A stretch of 64,000 nt of DNA. Source: Desmodesmus armatus. Lineage: Eukaryota; Chlorophyta; Chlorophyceae; Sphaeropleales; Scenedesmaceae. The position numbers were made by a program, and so were the translations under genes. The notes below the pieces were generated by a model. That model saw only the letters and a program-made list of their open reading frames with translations. It did no database searches and had not been told where the DNA came from. Positions within the stretch are counted from its first letter, which is position 1; the number at the start of each line of letters is the position of its first letter. The DNA lies in the NCBI GenBank assembly GCA_007449985.2, contig VIIQ02000026.1:551016-615015 (forward strand), in the 5' to 3' direction. This document shows positions 13,379-26,461 of the stretch, one piece after another.

Positions 13379-15408
13379 GCGCAGACCATGTGTTTCAGCT
13401 TTGTACCTCTGGTAGCTCTGCTGCCGTGGCGCGGGTCCACAGGTGCCATGGATGGCAGAGCTGCTTTTCATGGCGAAGCAAGCCTGCCTATGTGGTGGCG
13501 ATTGGCAACTGTGGGGTTTCATGCTCTGTACAAGCTCTTTGTAGTTTCCTTGCATCATGCTTGGTGCACTGTGTGCACGCTGCAGCTGGCCACTTCAAAA
13601 GGGGCTGATTGTTGCCATTCTTACTCCCAGGGAAGCCCTCACAAGCCCTCCACTTGCACCATGCATGCATGGACTGGCTGCGCCGAGCCCAGACCCGGCG
13701 CTGACTTGCATAAATCTACCTTATGCAGCTGGAAGGGGTTTCACACTGGCGATATTTGAAAGATATGCAGTAATAGTGTCGCGCGTTTCAGCTGACTAGG
13801 TTTCAGACCAGGGCACTACAGGTGGGGGCTCCATATATTCCCGTCGGGCACCCAACAACTTCATGCCGAGATTGCAGATGACAAAATTGGTTTCAAGCAA
13901 CTGGTCAGGCCTCAGCACCCGTAAATGTCTGCTTGCTTTGTGCCACGACTTGGCTTGGACAGGCCGCGCAGTGCAGTGCCATTGTAAATACAGAATGTCG
14001 TCCCTGGTGCACAATCATACACCGTTATGCGAGGTTCAGGCGCCTGATAGCAAAAAAAGGCAAGTGGAACTGGCAAGCAAGCTCGTGACTCCCGAGCAGC
14101 AGCATCCCAGTTGATTCAATAGCTATCAACACATAATCATGAACCTCAGACAGCAGGGGCACTGGCATGTGTTGGGTGTGCAGGGCACTCAACTACCACC
14201 CTTCCGTGGACATCCCCCCTCTGCCACTTCTAGTGCTTCCGCGCAATAAGACGGTGGCCTCAGGCCGGCTGGAATCACCTTAATGGAGCTTTTGAGCGCC
14301 GTTTGTGAGCAGCTAGGGCCGGCATGAGCTTTCTGTGTAAGAAAGCCACAACAACAGCAGCAGGTGAACTGGTAGCTGAGAGCCGCGGCAGCAGTACTCG
14401 AATCAGGTGGACACAATCCCAACCGGATGGAGTTTTCAAGGGTATTCTTGCTCATGCAGTTTTCTAAGGCTCCACCCAGCAGTTAGATGGGGTACCATAG
14501 CAGGCGTGCAGTCAGCTCTGCTGCCTGATGCTGTGCTGACACAGATAGGCTAGCTTTAGAGTTGGCCTGTTTGCAGCAACATATGCTCGGGATCTGGCCG
14601 GTTGAGCCTGCATACATTGCTTTCAAGCAGTCAAAGTCTGCTGCTGCCGCTTGCTAATTCGCTTCTGCAGGCCGTCACACAGCCCCAGCTGCTGTTGTGG
14701 AGCTGTGCGCCCGCGCCCACTGCACACACGTTTGCGACTTGTCTGACGTCGGCGTCTATGACTTGTTGCAGGCTCGGTGTCCGGATCCGTTCGGCCCGGC
14801 CGCGTGTATCGCCAGCTGCCGTGCTTACGCACAAAGGCAGTCTGCCAGCCCCTAGGTGCTTCGCCACCCCCGGGGTCTGGGTGGGACTCCATAGGCCTAC
14901 CTTTTGCCGTGCATTGTCTACCCTGTGGTAAGCAGGGGGAGCCCAGGGGTCGAGAGGAGCCGGTCCCCCGCGGCCTGCATCACAGTGTTCTACTGTGGTG
15001 CAGGAATTGCAGGGGGAGTAATTCCGCGCCGCCCGCCCTGGTGTCACATGTGGCAAAGGTCTACCGGATCGCCAGCTGACAACATGCTGTGCTGGCCAGC
15101 GCCCTGCTCCTTACGGGGGTCAAGTAGAGGCAGTCAGGGGGAGTGAGGCTTCCTCTTTGCATGTGCCCAGCAGCTGTATCTCGACATGCACGCATGCACA
15201 GTCAGCTTGGGCTGCGCAGCTGTTGGAGAGCAGCAATTCAATGCATCTGCATGCAGCGGACTGCTTCTCTGTGCTGTGTGTCCTGCCGCCTTGCCTGTCT
15301 GCCGCTGTTCCAGCAGGGCACTCGCCTATGAAGGCAGCTCAGGGGTGAGCTGCCCGAGGCTTCACCTCCATGGCCAGTGAGGGCGTCATGCCTTAGGCCA
15401 TGGCATCT

Positions 15409-15496
15409 GCCTGGTAGCTCAAGGGTCGAGCGACCTGGCACGCCCAGTGATTGGGTGTGTCAGGGAGGGTGGAGGGTTCGAGTCCCTCCCCAGGCG
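15409..15496 (+). ncRNA. tRNA-like unit (decayed tRNA or tRNA-derived SINE head)
   Basis: An internal Pol III B box (GGTTCGAGTCC) lies in a 6-bp T arm with a TTCGAGT loop. A GCTC/GAGC D arm is preceded by TA, and GCCTGG pairs with CCAGGC as an acceptor stem. Between the D and T arms a hairpin of about 11 bp with loop AGTGATT replaces the normal anticodon stem; the loop has no T at position 33, so no usable anticodon can be assigned. This fits a tRNA-derived repeat or pseudo-tRNA better than a working tRNA. Confidence 0.4.
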
Positions 15497-16174
15497 TTGT
15501 CTGTGTGGAGTGAAGTACTGCTTTGAGCTCATCCCAATGTCATGCTGGTTGAGCGCTAGGAGTGTAGTAGCGCTTGCAGTATGGTTCTTGCATGCATGCA
15601 GACTGGTTGATGATCCAGCAGTTGCAGTTGTTGGCAGGTGCAGGTGTTGTAGCTGTTGGTGCTGTTGACTGCTGTGGGTTTGCTGGTGAGGTTTTGGTCG
15701 CTGGGTCATGGTGCTGTTGCCCCGCTTCCCTGTGGTTCCCTTACGCCGGCGTACTTGTGTGTCAACGTTGGTGTAACCGAAGTCTTCAAATATTGTACAC
15801 TGAGCAGATTGCTTGCTTGGGTCACGATTGGGGACCGTTGAGTGAGCAGCTGAAGCAACGGCCTGCCAGCAGGAATGCCTTAGCATGTGTATGTCTCAGA
15901 ACTCCTGACAAAAGGGAGGATGTATGCTGCAAGCAAACATCCTTCACAATTTTCACGCCGCCAGTGGTACACCTATCAGTCAAATAGCGCTTGCCAGCCG
16001 CCATGGTCTTTCTTCCTTGTCGTGCTGGTACGTAGACAAATCACTGAGCTTGGCAAGCTCATGCTGCCTTGTCTGCAGCAGCTACACCCTTCAAACAGTA
16101 GAAGTTTGAATGGTCCAACACCCACTCCTGAAGTCAACATTATTGTACAACGAGGCATCTGTCACAGAGCATTT

Positions 16175-16203
16175 TGATAGGCAGCCGTCGCGGCTGCCTA
16201 TCA
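16175..16203. repeat. Perfect 13-bp hairpin (first of two)
   Basis: Left arm 16175-16187, three-base loop TCG, right arm 16191-16203; the arms TGATAGGCAGCCG and CGGCTGCCTATCA are exact reverse complements. One base separates it from a second perfect hairpin. Confidence 0.85.
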
Positions 16204-16204
16204 A

Positions 16205-16235
16205 GTGCAGACTGTGTACGGGACACAGTCTGCAC
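16205..16235. repeat. Perfect 13-bp hairpin (second of two)
   Basis: Left arm 16205-16217 (GTGCAGACTGTGT), five-base loop ACGGG, right arm 16223-16235 (ACACAGTCTGCAC). The sequence is unrelated to the first hairpin. Confidence 0.85.
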
Positions 16236-16488
16236 AGAACCATTGATTCTCAGCTGCAACGAATAGAACAGACTGTCCAAAGCAGTGCACATCATTGCCA
16301 AAGTACGGTGCTGCACAGCGGCACTGATTGAGATTCACAGAGCACAACACCTCAACAGTATTAGTCAGTATTAGTCAAGCAATACTAAACCCAGTCATCT
16401 ACACAACAACCAACATGCGCATGTTCTGCGCAACTGCTGTGACTGGCTACACTGTCACCAGCAGCTCCAAGGAGTGTTGGGATCCCAA

Positions 16489-16518
16489 GGGGTTTAGGGT
16501 CCTAAACCCTAATCCCCA
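16489..16518. repeat. Inverted telomere-type motif
   Basis: GGTTTAGG and CCTAAACC face each other across two bases, flanked by more G and C on either side. This is a short head-to-head TTTAGGG-type motif inside the chromosome. Confidence 0.6.
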
Positions 16519-16989
16519 GTCCGGACTGCTCAACAGGAACTGCTGCTGTCTGCAGCACGTATGCCTCATTTGTGTCAAACTACAGTAATGTTGCACTAGT
16601 GCAGAACTGCAGCCGTGGCTTGTGCTGCCTCCACTCAGTTGGTCAATTGGCTTGCTTGCGCGTCTCACAACAACACAGCAAAACATGCTGACCATGCACA
16701 TCCCAACCAAGCAATGTTGGGACTGTTGTCTACAATCCTCTGCACGGGGTAATGAGTGACAGGTAATATGAAAATGGAAAATGGAAAGGCGATATGCAAA
16801 TGGAAAATAGATATAGTGAAGTTCAACAAGCAGTCCTCGAAGAAGGAGATTCCTTCGGAGAGACTGAGGTGGCACTGGGAGCCCAAAATGGATTCAAAAG
16901 TACTACATAGTTTGTCACTTGTTGACTGCACAGCGGCAAATTTCAGTACCCTGTGGGACCATGTTGAAGTCCCAACAGGGCGCTGATGG

Positions 16990-19900
16990 TTACTTGCGCG
17001 GTGCTACCCTCTGCCGCATTTCAGACAGGCCAGATCTGAGGTGGTGCAGATCGCTCAGCAACACCCCTTGACGCTGCTGCTCTCCCTTGGCTGCTCCCAA
17101 ATCTACCCCAGGTCCCCGTTCCTGCTCCCGCACCTGAGCCATATAAGGCTCCGGCGCCCCAGCAGAACCCTGATACTGCTGGGTGGTGCCTGCGCTTGTG
17201 CAGCTACTGCTGCTGACTGCAGGCGAACCTGCAGCTGCAGCTTTTGCTGCCTCTTGGCGCTCCAGGGTTATGATGTTCCAGGTACGCTGGTGCTGCAGCC
17301 GTTCAAGACTGACAGCGGCTCTGTGCTGCAACCCGTGTGTCTCCTCTGCGCGCACCAGGCCTGCACACCAAGAAGCGAAAGCAAAAATTGTGCTGAGCGC
17401 ATGTGCAGGGTAAGGACAGCCAGGGGTGCAAAGCAGCCATTGTACGGTCAAAGGTCTCTCACATGCCAAGGGTGACGTTTGCGATGTACAAAGGGAGAGG
17501 AGAGAAGGATCATAGATGGGAGTGCGCACGCAGCTACACACAGCTATACATATATACGCAGCTGTACGTACACAATCAACATAGACACTAGGAGCTCGTC
17601 ACAAACCTGAATCCTCGATGCTTTTGAGGAAGTCTTCCACTCGCTCCAGCACTTGGATGGCCACGTGGCGCGACATCAGCAGACGGCCCAAGCTGGGGTG
17701 CTGCGGCAATAGGACCTGTGTGTACATGCATGTTCGGCATTGTTGGCAGCACACCAAACAACTCAGCGTTTTCTGTGACCTGCAGAGGGGTCGGCCATGT
17801 CTACGGCAAACACCATACACACACCATGTCGCCGATTAGTGTCAGTGAATTATCAAGTGATACTTGTCAAGCCAGGTCACTCTTGTGACAATTCAAGGCC
17901 CTTGTGACAATCCACAGCTACTGGACAGCGTGAAAAAACAGGCCGCACCGCCACAACTCCAGCACACGCTGGCGCACACAAAGCAAGCACACCTAGCCCC
18001 TCACCTTATGCGCATACTGCAGTGCAGCATCCGCCTCAGCACAGCTCTCCCGGAGCACTTGCTGCTCAACATCCGCATCGCCTGCGTCCCCCAAAGAGCG
18101 TCCTGCTCGTGCTGGATGCTCGTCAGGAGTATTTTGCGATATGTGGCCGGTGTTGTTGCCGTCTGTGGTTGGTTCTGCGGACTCAAAGTGTGTCTGAAAC
18201 ACCTGCTGTCCAATGCTGTGCGCTGAAACAAAGGACGACACCAGCTGCAGCTTGCTGGCCACCTGCAGCGGCAAGACGCCGTACACAATGGCAACACACC
18301 AATGTTCATCAATACCCATTCAGAGCACTGCACAGGCATAGAGGTTCCTGCAGCGTAGCTGCTTGCAGGCCATTGTTGAAACACTCTTCCGCAGTGGTTG
18401 TCTACTCGGTGGTCTGACGCCTGCGGCCAGCCACTGCGCATCGTAGCCAGCCAGCTCACCATCCAACAACCAGGCCCTCAAAGGCAGGCCCCCCCTGCGT
18501 TGCTGCCATGCTACATGCCTGACAGCAGCCACAGCGCACCTCTCTTTGTGACATCTTCTCTGCAATGGTTGGCATGCGCAGCCTGCCTGCCACCTCGCCC
18601 AGCCTTCCACCCCAGCCAGGTGCCTCCAGCTGCTGCCGAACCTCTGCCCAATCTGTCAGGCCACCGTGAGGCACACTCCCACCCGACTCTACCTCCGAAG
18701 CTCCCGCAGGGGACCTGCTGTGCTGCTGTTTGCGGTCGTTCTGGTTGCTGCTGCTGCTGCTGCATGTAGCAGTGCCAGAGGCAGCGTCTAGGGCTTTGTC
18801 TGTAGCCTCTTGCAGCAGTCTGATGCCAGGAGTGGTGATCTCAAAGTGCTGATACATGTCCCCTGCACAGCAGTCAGCATCAGACAAGACAGTGTCACAT
18901 GTGACACCTTGACGTAAATGTGTATACCTTGACGTAAATTTACGTCAGGGTGTACAGCCGCTTGAAAGTGGCTTGCAAAGTGGCACAGAGTGGTGTGTGC
19001 CCGTGACCGGGTGCATCCACGTTGAGATGTCAAGCACATCAAACCCAAGTGTGACACCGTGTCACGGTGACCGTGCTTTATCGTGATCCTATTGCTTCCG
19101 AAGCCTGGCAGGCCCTGGGGACAGGCAGGTGGAGTGACGCAGTCTATGCTAGACAAAATCATTTTCCTCACCGTAGGATGCCTTGACTACATTGAGCAGT
19201 CTGGCCCTGTACTCAGCCAGCCTGCGGTCACGGGGTTCATTCTGTACTGCTGCCTGCACGATGGCGTCAGTTCTGACAGAACCTGCATGAAGCACCGCAG
19301 CAGTTGCATGGTGGACAAGCTTTATCATTGCGGTCACTATTACGCACGTCATGCTTGAGATTAGATGCATTGGATGCTAGCGCAGGATAGCCCTCACCCA
19401 ACCGAGCTGCCAGCTGCATGCAGGCCGTGATCATCAGGCTGACTGTAGGTAGGGGTCAGCCGCAGCAAACTGTGCTGGGCAGCCCTAGTTGTTTTACAAA
19501 GCAAAAGAAAGCAACAACGCCAGTGCCAGGATAAAGCAAAAGGTAGTGTGATGCAGATGCTGCAGAACGCAGCTAGTAACGCTGCCAGCGCAAGCTGCAT
19601 GCACTCAGCTGCAATAAGCAACACGCCTGAGCAGTAACGCACCAGCGGATTTCGGGTGGCCTCCCGAGTGCAGCGGCTGCAAGTTGAGCCTCCTCAGTGT
19701 CCTGTTGTGGGCAGGTGAGAGGCTGTCGGCTGCCCCCACTGCACTCCAGCGCTTCACCAGCGAGGGGTCGGGTGGACCGAGGACGTCGTCTGGGTGCAAT
19801 CCAGCCAGGGTGGCATCTGCAATACCATCAACGTCCTACACGGTGTAGGCAAGCAGAAAGCTGTGAGCGGTTACTGTTACTGTTACTGTTACTTGGTTCA

Positions 19901-22900
19901 GGCTAAGCCTGAGCACCCCGTAGGGAGCCAACAAGGCTCATGGGGCAACGAAACTCACGTGGCATTACACCTGCTTGCATGTGCTGTCAATTGTCAGTGA
20001 TGGTGGTGGTGCCTCGCAACTTACTGTGCACGTTTTGAGACACTCCAGGCCTTGCTGGATCCAAACAGCACTGACAGAAACGGTCACAGAGCCTTAATTG
20101 GTCTGACGCCCGAAGGGAGTTCCTAGCAGGTGTTACTAGCAGGGTGCCGCCTTTGCTGCAATCAGCATGATCAACACAAGACGCAACCCAGCAATCGCCA
20201 CAGCATGCACAAGTTCCACCACACAATATTGGTTGAATGGTATGAATACCATCCAACCTTCCAGACAGCACATACAGCCTCACCTTCAGAACATGCTGCA
20301 GCACGTCAAGCTGCTGTGGCGTCATCTTCAGCAGCCCCAGTCCCTCCAGCACATACCTAGCCGTTGTGCCATTTATCAGCACAGTGCAAAAGGCCATTAT
20401 AGCCATGAAGAAGACACAGTGCACCTTGAACTCTTCACCTTCTATAAGGGGGTCCAACAGGATGAACAGAGACATTGCCACACCCACCTACAAGCAGCCA
20501 CCGGCACAACAGCAGCAGGCATAGTGATTGCAAGCAAACCCACAGGGAGGCAGACACAATCACTGCCACTTCTGATGGGGGGGTCCAACAGGATGAACAG
20601 AGACATTGCCACACCCACCTGCAAGCAGCCACGGGCACAAACAGCAGCAGGCAAAGCCGTTCAGTGCAAGCAACAATGCAGCGGGTCACTTTGGATGAGG
20701 AGGTCCAACAGGATGAACAGAGACATTGCCACACCCACCTGCAAGCAGCCACGGGCACAAACAGCAGCAGGCAAAGCCGTTCAGTGCAAGCAACAATGCA
20801 GCGGGTCACTTTGGATGAGGAGGTCCAACAGGATGAATAGAGACATTGCCACACCCACCTGCCAACAGTCAGCCACAGTCAGCCACAGTCACAATAGCAG
20901 CAGGCAGGGTCAATGCAGCACTTTGAAAGCAGCAACGGAGCAGACACGGCCACAGCGCCAGCATGCAGCAGTGATGGACATACTATAGTCTGTCTGCCAC
21001 TTTGTGTAGGGGGTTAAAAAACCCTAAACCCTAAACCCTAAGTTAGTAGCCAGCTGCAGAAGTCCCCAGCCCTCCAAGGGTCCGTGGATGAGGCTGGAAA
21101 GGCAAACATGCATGTTCATGAAGGGCAAGACAAACAGTCCTGCAGTAGCACCCACCTCACACCATGCTTCAGTGGTAATCACCACTCATTCATCTCCATA
21201 CTTACCCCAAACGCTGGGTTAAGCAGCAGTGAAGGATCGCTGCTTTCACACCCGCAAGGCACAGACCACTCACCGCCCCCCTGAGTCCAGCCCAGATCAC
21301 AAACAGAGCTGTCTGCCACATCATGCCATAGTCCACACGCCCCCAAGACAGCAGGGGGTAGAACAGGAATACTGTGATGCCGCGAGCAACCTACACCACA
21401 TACCAGGCAGAGACACTCGTCAGGTGACAACTGGTGTTAAAACAGAATTGCCTCAATTGTCAATGCTACTCTGTCATATAACTTCGGTGATGCGGGCTCT
21501 GCAGGCCTGCAGGATGCTTTATCTGCATGGAGGCGCAGGTTGGCACTGCTTCATTCAGGTTCCTTCACATGTTGCCATCATCATAGGACGACGCTGAGCA
21601 ACCATCTTGCTGCGCAAACTTGTAGAAATCCACACTGGCACCATGTTGCACAGCTTTTACTGTCTGAGCACACCTTTCCTGCAGACACCCCCCTCCGTGG
21701 TGTGCTTTTCTGCAGACACCGTGTCTGCGGGTGACCCGCACCCCCCCCCCCCCCCGGTGCAGCCTCATCTCACCAGAAGCCAGAAGTAGAGGACAACACA
21801 ATACCCAGCGTCCGTTGCTGTGAGGTGGCGGGAAAAGGTTATCCCTTCAGGCCTTAGTGCCGGGTTGGCTGGCTCCAACAGCACATACCCCAGCACGATG
21901 CCCACCCACACAAACAGGATGGTATGGGCGAGCCACTCTAGGACGTTCCAGAAGGTATGCATCTCAACCTTGATACGGTCGGTGATGTGCCGGCCACCTG
22001 CACACAGATTGAAGTCCATGATAGCCATTGGTTTTGTTGCCCGTCCACAAAACACCTTACATGAAGGGTGTGTGGTACGGATGCTGTCAAGGGCTCGGTG
22101 GCACTACCAGCTTAGTAATGTTTGGCTCAAAAATATTTATTCCAATATTCATTCCTTTCTGCTGAAAAAAGATTTGCAAAATGACAAATTATAAATGAAA
22201 TATATTGTTATCAAATAACTGATGATAAATTTATCATCAATTATCATGAATAAAACGCTAGGACTTCACACAGCAGCGGCATGGGCGGCTGTTGAAAGCA
22301 ACCAGCTTCCATGTACCACAGCCTGCATGCACGAGATATTTTACGCCGGTGCACCCCCTCTCCCTTCCCAAAACAACAACATCTTCAAGCACAGGGAGGT
22401 CTGGAAAAGAGCAACGTGGGATCATGTAGTGTACACACAGCTTGATAACAGCACATGCTCATGCAAAACTCAATGGCAGGGCCCTTCCAAGGCCTTCAAA
22501 GCCGTTAAGTGCTCACCTAGAAGGCTCATACTGAACCCCATGACCACCACAGCCAACAGCCCTGAAGCTCCAGACAGGTGTTCAGCCACAAAGTCGCAGC
22601 CGTACGCGGCACCAAGGGTCAACACAATCTCGAGCACTGCAAGCAAACAGCAATACAAACTCACAAATAGCTTGTCATCATGACATGCACTTGCTGGTTG
22701 TAACACAGCAGAGGCATGGCGGGAGAAAAGGAAAGAAACACACGCACACACACAGTCTTGTTTGTGCGGCACCGTGTTCACGGGCAGGGGTGTCAGTTCT
22801 GCTCCTTCGCCTCTCCACAATCGGTTTGGTAGCGAAATCCCTGCCCATGTGTTGTACTCAGCTGACACATGACACTGACAAGGTCAACCAGGGTTTAGGG

Positions 22901-25900
22901 TTTAGGGTAATGCTGAACCGTAACACAGGGCCTGTGTTTCTGCTGCAACATGCCTGAATGCAATGCCAGCAACCAGCCACAACGCCAGCAGGTTGCAAAT
23001 TTTGGAGATTTCACACTGATTCCCCTGACAGGTGCGATGGGTCCCATCCTTGCGCAGTCACAGCTGCTCCAAGCTGCAAGTTTGGCGCAAAAGCATGTAA
23101 GGCACGCGTACGCCCGATCACCTGTCACCACCGCTCCCCACCTGGGTCGTTCCATATGTTGGCCAGCCAGAAGGAAGTGACGAGGCCAAACCCTAGGCCC
23201 AGTGCAGCACTCACAAGGGTAACACGCACAAAGGAGACAACGATCTGCAGCAGGCATCAAACCAGCACCGTCACCATGCCCCAGCCACAGGCAGGCACAC
23301 CAAAGCACACTCACGACACAAAAGCGCAGTGAGCATACGGTCCCCAACTGAGAAGGGCAGGGTCCTACAGCTGTGATCAACTGGGTGCAGAGCCTCCAGA
23401 TCGTAACAAAGGCTGCACATGGTGTAACTCCAGGCTGGACATAGCTTCTGCCGCTGCTCCTGTGTCTCTGCTGCCCTTCTCACACACAGAAACAGGAGTT
23501 GCACTAATACCTGCACACCAAAATGCAACTACCACCGCAAGAAGAAGACAGTCACTGGGCTTCTGAAACCCAAGCTTCCAGAACCCCAGACAACCAACCT
23601 CTGGAAGGACTCTGAAATGTCTGACGGCAGCTCCAACACTGTCGTTCCAACAATGGCAAGAGCACCCCACCTACCTGGCCTGCAGTAAGATGTACGTCCT
23701 GCACGATCTGTTGCAGCACTAGGAAGATCACCAATGCTGACCCATCGTTGACCAGGGCCTCCCCATCAATCACAGTACAAAGCTTCTCATCTGCACCAAC
23801 CTACAGCAAGGTCGCACCACAGCAGGCAGCACAGCGTGCAGCACAGGCAGTGTAAAGAGTACCACCCAGCGGTTAGGAAATTCACTTGTAACACCCCCCC
23901 AACCACCCCACATGTTCTCAATGCCTTTGAGGAACAGATGCACGCTGCTGCCCAGTTGCAGCACATATCCCACCAACCACCATCCACCACCCTCCCGCTG
24001 GTGATGGAACCCTCACCCAAGAGGTTTATCGTCTTCGGCTGGGGGTAATACCCAAGGCCCTACCCCACCCATGACATTTTGTGCTGGCCTGCAACCCCCT
24101 CAACCATGCCGCCGGCATGGTTTGAAGCCAACGCCTACCTCGTGTAAGCCCAAGATTACTGCCGCTGGGTCAGTAGCACTCAGCATGGCACCAAACAGCA
24201 GCGCCTGTGGCCAGGTCCAACCATAGGGGAAGAAGTAGCGCCCACACACCGCGATCAGAATGAAGGTTACAACCACACCAGGCCACGCCAGGATCATGAT
24301 CTGCAGGTGGCACAGGGTTGGCAAGGCAGCGGCATACCCTGTGTTGGGACCAGTGGGGTGACGTCAATGTCATAGCGTTGCTGCTGGTTGGGGCGGTTGG
24401 TCATGGTTGGCTCCAAGGTCTGGGTCGCATGCAGGGTTTGGAACTGTTGCTGTATGTGGAGGCCCCGAGTGCCACTCGGTGGCGAGTGCGCCCGGAGGGG
24501 GGGGGGATGCATGAGCACCAGAACACCTCAAAGAAACAATCCGATAGTAGTCTACAGGAGGCACGAGAGGGAGGTGAAACGAGACTTTACAGATTGAATC
24601 ACTGCAGCACACCAGCATCATGCATGTGACATGCTTTCCCTCCCCCATGCCCTGCTTGGCTTTGATTTGTATCCCCAATGGAGCTCCCTTCACGTCCCGA
24701 CCAAACGTTAAGGCCACTGCTCCAACCAGCCAGGCGAGCGTCGCCCCCTGTTACCCGCCTCTCCCGGCCCTCTCTCCTGCCCTCCTCCCTCACATGGCCC
24801 TCCCCCACTCCCCTGACCCTCCCAGCCTCCCCCTCCCGCCCCCCTGCGCCTCCGAGGCAGTGACTGCCCCTCTTACTTGGCCCCAATGTCTGCGCAGCAA
24901 GTGTGGCTCCTTGCGTAGAGCCGCTGAAAAGCCGATTGTGGGCAGGAAGATGAGCAGCAGGAGGTGGGGGTCAATGTGCTGCAGCAGCATCAGCACAGCA
25001 CGGCAGGGCACAGCATGGGTAACACACAGCACGACAAACAAGGCCAAGAGGGTCAGAGCAGCTTCATATAAGATAGCAGGACAGCAGCACGCCTAGAACC
25101 CACAGCAACCTGCTGATTGCAGAGCTAATGCAGGTAGGGGATATGTCTGGTTTCATTTGATTATGGCAAAGAGGTTCTGAGGCTACGAACTTTTCACACA
25201 GGTGGTGTTTTTGCAGGTGGATTAACAGATCAAATTCTTGCTCCATTTGATGAAGATTTCATTATTCAAAATATTTCTGGAAATTGTGTACGAAATGCTT
25301 GTGCTGGAGGGGTTCTGATGGCTGTGCTGGCTGGAACACACTGTGTTAGGGTTTAGTTTTTAGGATTTAGGGTTTATAGAGCTGCTGCTGCACTACAGTG
25401 GGCAGCCACACGTCCAAGCTGGCTCGTGACATAAGGGCAGCGGGTGGCTGCGGCTGCCATTACTTGCCGTCTGCACCCTCCTGCCTTCGTTTCACTCTCA
25501 AAAACACTTTTGCACATACTTCTTTTCCAAATATGGAAAGGAATATTGAAATATTGAACTCTGGCTGCCATGCTGACACTGTCAGCGTTCTGGCCCGCGG
25601 TACCATCATTGCTATGTAGACAAGCTTTCAAAGCATTGCCTGTTGACTGCCGCTGCTGCGGTGCAGCACACCTGCCGTGCACTACCATCACGGTGCTGCA
25701 GCTACTGCGTTGGCTTGCGATGCAGTCAACCATACTACTAGGCTTTGGGTGTTGGTGTGCTGTCATCCCTTCCGATCTCTTACGCATTTGCAATGCTGTC
25801 AGGCTCAGCAAACACCTGCCAGGTGACTCACCATCCATAACTGCAGTGTGGCTGTAAATGCTGCAGTTTTCGGTGCTGTTGCCTGTAGGAGCCCTATGCA

Positions 25901-26359
25901 CAGCCCAAACACCTGCGGGACACAGGGCACACAGGGGACACAGGTCAGATAGGGGACACAGGGGACACAGGCATCCTCACACAGGGCTGTGCTGCTTTAT
26001 ATTTTACCTGACAATTACAAAAATTGGCACAAGCCGTGAGCTCCAGCATCAACCATTATCAACTGCTGCGCAGCTTGCTGCATGCATGGTGCCACATATT
26101 TTTGTTTGCACAGAACAGTGCGTGCAACATATGGACCCAGCCTTGCAGGCGCACATATGAGCCCCCCATGAGCCTCTGGAAACCCCCATGAGCCTCTGAC
26201 TCCCTTGTGGGTTGCTCAGCTTTTGCTGAGCCAATCACTGCAACTGTAACTGTATATGACTCCCTCAGGCAGGCAGGCTGCGGCTTACCTGCAACAGGGC
26301 TGTGTAGGGCACCTTGAGCTTGCTGAGGAAAAACTTAGTGCTGACCCCAATCACGATGC
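16990..26359 (-). CDS. SOS1: SOS1/NHX7-type plasma-membrane Na+/H+ antiporter (first exon missing)
   Basis: Sixteen exons, read downward, join in phase: 26359-26289, 25912-25832, 24978-24877, 24300-24139, 23800-23675, 23244-23142, 22636-22517, 21997-21774, 21390-21274, 20487-20284, 19835-19643, 19282-19172, 18862-18594, 18262-18005, 17715-17607, 17345-16990 (TAA). This gives 867 visible residues. Diagnostic blocks are [29 protein letters not shown] (the NHE/CPA1 Asp-Pro site), [24 protein letters not shown] and [11 protein letters not shown] followed by VGVAMSL. The long tail keeps SOS1 features: [19 protein letters not shown]-like TDKALD, LTDWAEV and EDFLKSIED. It should exchange Na+ for H+ across the cell membrane. 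The donor chosen at 18594 is supported only by phase. The N-terminal exon should lie between 26.85 and 27.4 kb but I could not identify it. The intron before the 204-bp exon carries a tandem array of that exon's 5' edge. Confidence 0.9.
19869..19895. repeat. Short GTTACT microsatellite
   Basis: Four tandem GTTACT units in an intron of the SOS1 homologue. Confidence 0.8.
20440..20870. repeat. Tandem array of the SOS1 exon 5' edge
   Basis: On the minus strand the sequence covering a tgcag or tgtag acceptor and the first dozen or so codons ([12 protein letters not shown]) occurs four times, at spacing of about 120 bases: the true exon edge near 20487-20445, then near 20622, 20742 and 20862. The two middle copies are almost identical over the whole unit. 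Only the first (20487) continues into the rest of the exon; the others run into a TCCTCATCCAAAG-type sequence. Confidence 0.85.
21021..21041. repeat. Interstitial telomeric repeat (CCCTAAA)3
   Basis: Three uninterrupted CCCTAAA units inside a SOS1 intron. Confidence 0.85.
22890..22908. repeat. Interstitial telomeric repeat (TTTAGGG)2
   Basis: Two TTTAGGG units inside a SOS1 intron. A degenerate version occurs at about 25347-25378. Confidence 0.75.
25917..25975. repeat. GGGACACA-type minisatellite
   Basis: Repeated GGACACAG and GGCACACA units lie directly upstream of the 25912 acceptor of the SOS1 homologue (minus strand). Confidence 0.7.
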
Positions 26360-26461
26360 CTGCACCAGCAATGCACCATGAAATACGGGCAGAAAAAGAA
26401 GGAGAATGTTGGAGCCATGGTAACACATGCACACGTATGCCGCTAACCTGTCTCCCTGAAC

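Larger units (their letters stand above)
13379..16989. other. Gene-poor 3.6 kb between convergent genes
   Basis: Lies between the 3' ends of the unrecognised plus-strand gene and the minus-strand SOS1 homologue. Open frames here lack good splice partners. It holds a tRNA-like unit (15409-15496), two adjacent perfect hairpins (16175-16235) and an inverted telomere-like motif (near 16489-16518), listed separately. Confidence 0.4.

Noticed and set aside
15409..15496. Selenocysteine tRNA
   Set aside because: The 13-bp acceptor/T stack fits, but the loop AGTGATT contains no TCA anticodon and the D stem is too short.
15419..15886. 155-codon minus-strand frame
   Set aside because: It overlaps the tRNA-like unit in antisense (the familiar GRDSNPP-type translation of a B box) and has no splice context.
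20440..20870. CRISPR-like array
   Set aside because: Long units of about 120 bases with no unique spacers; they are copies of an exon edge in a eukaryotic gene.
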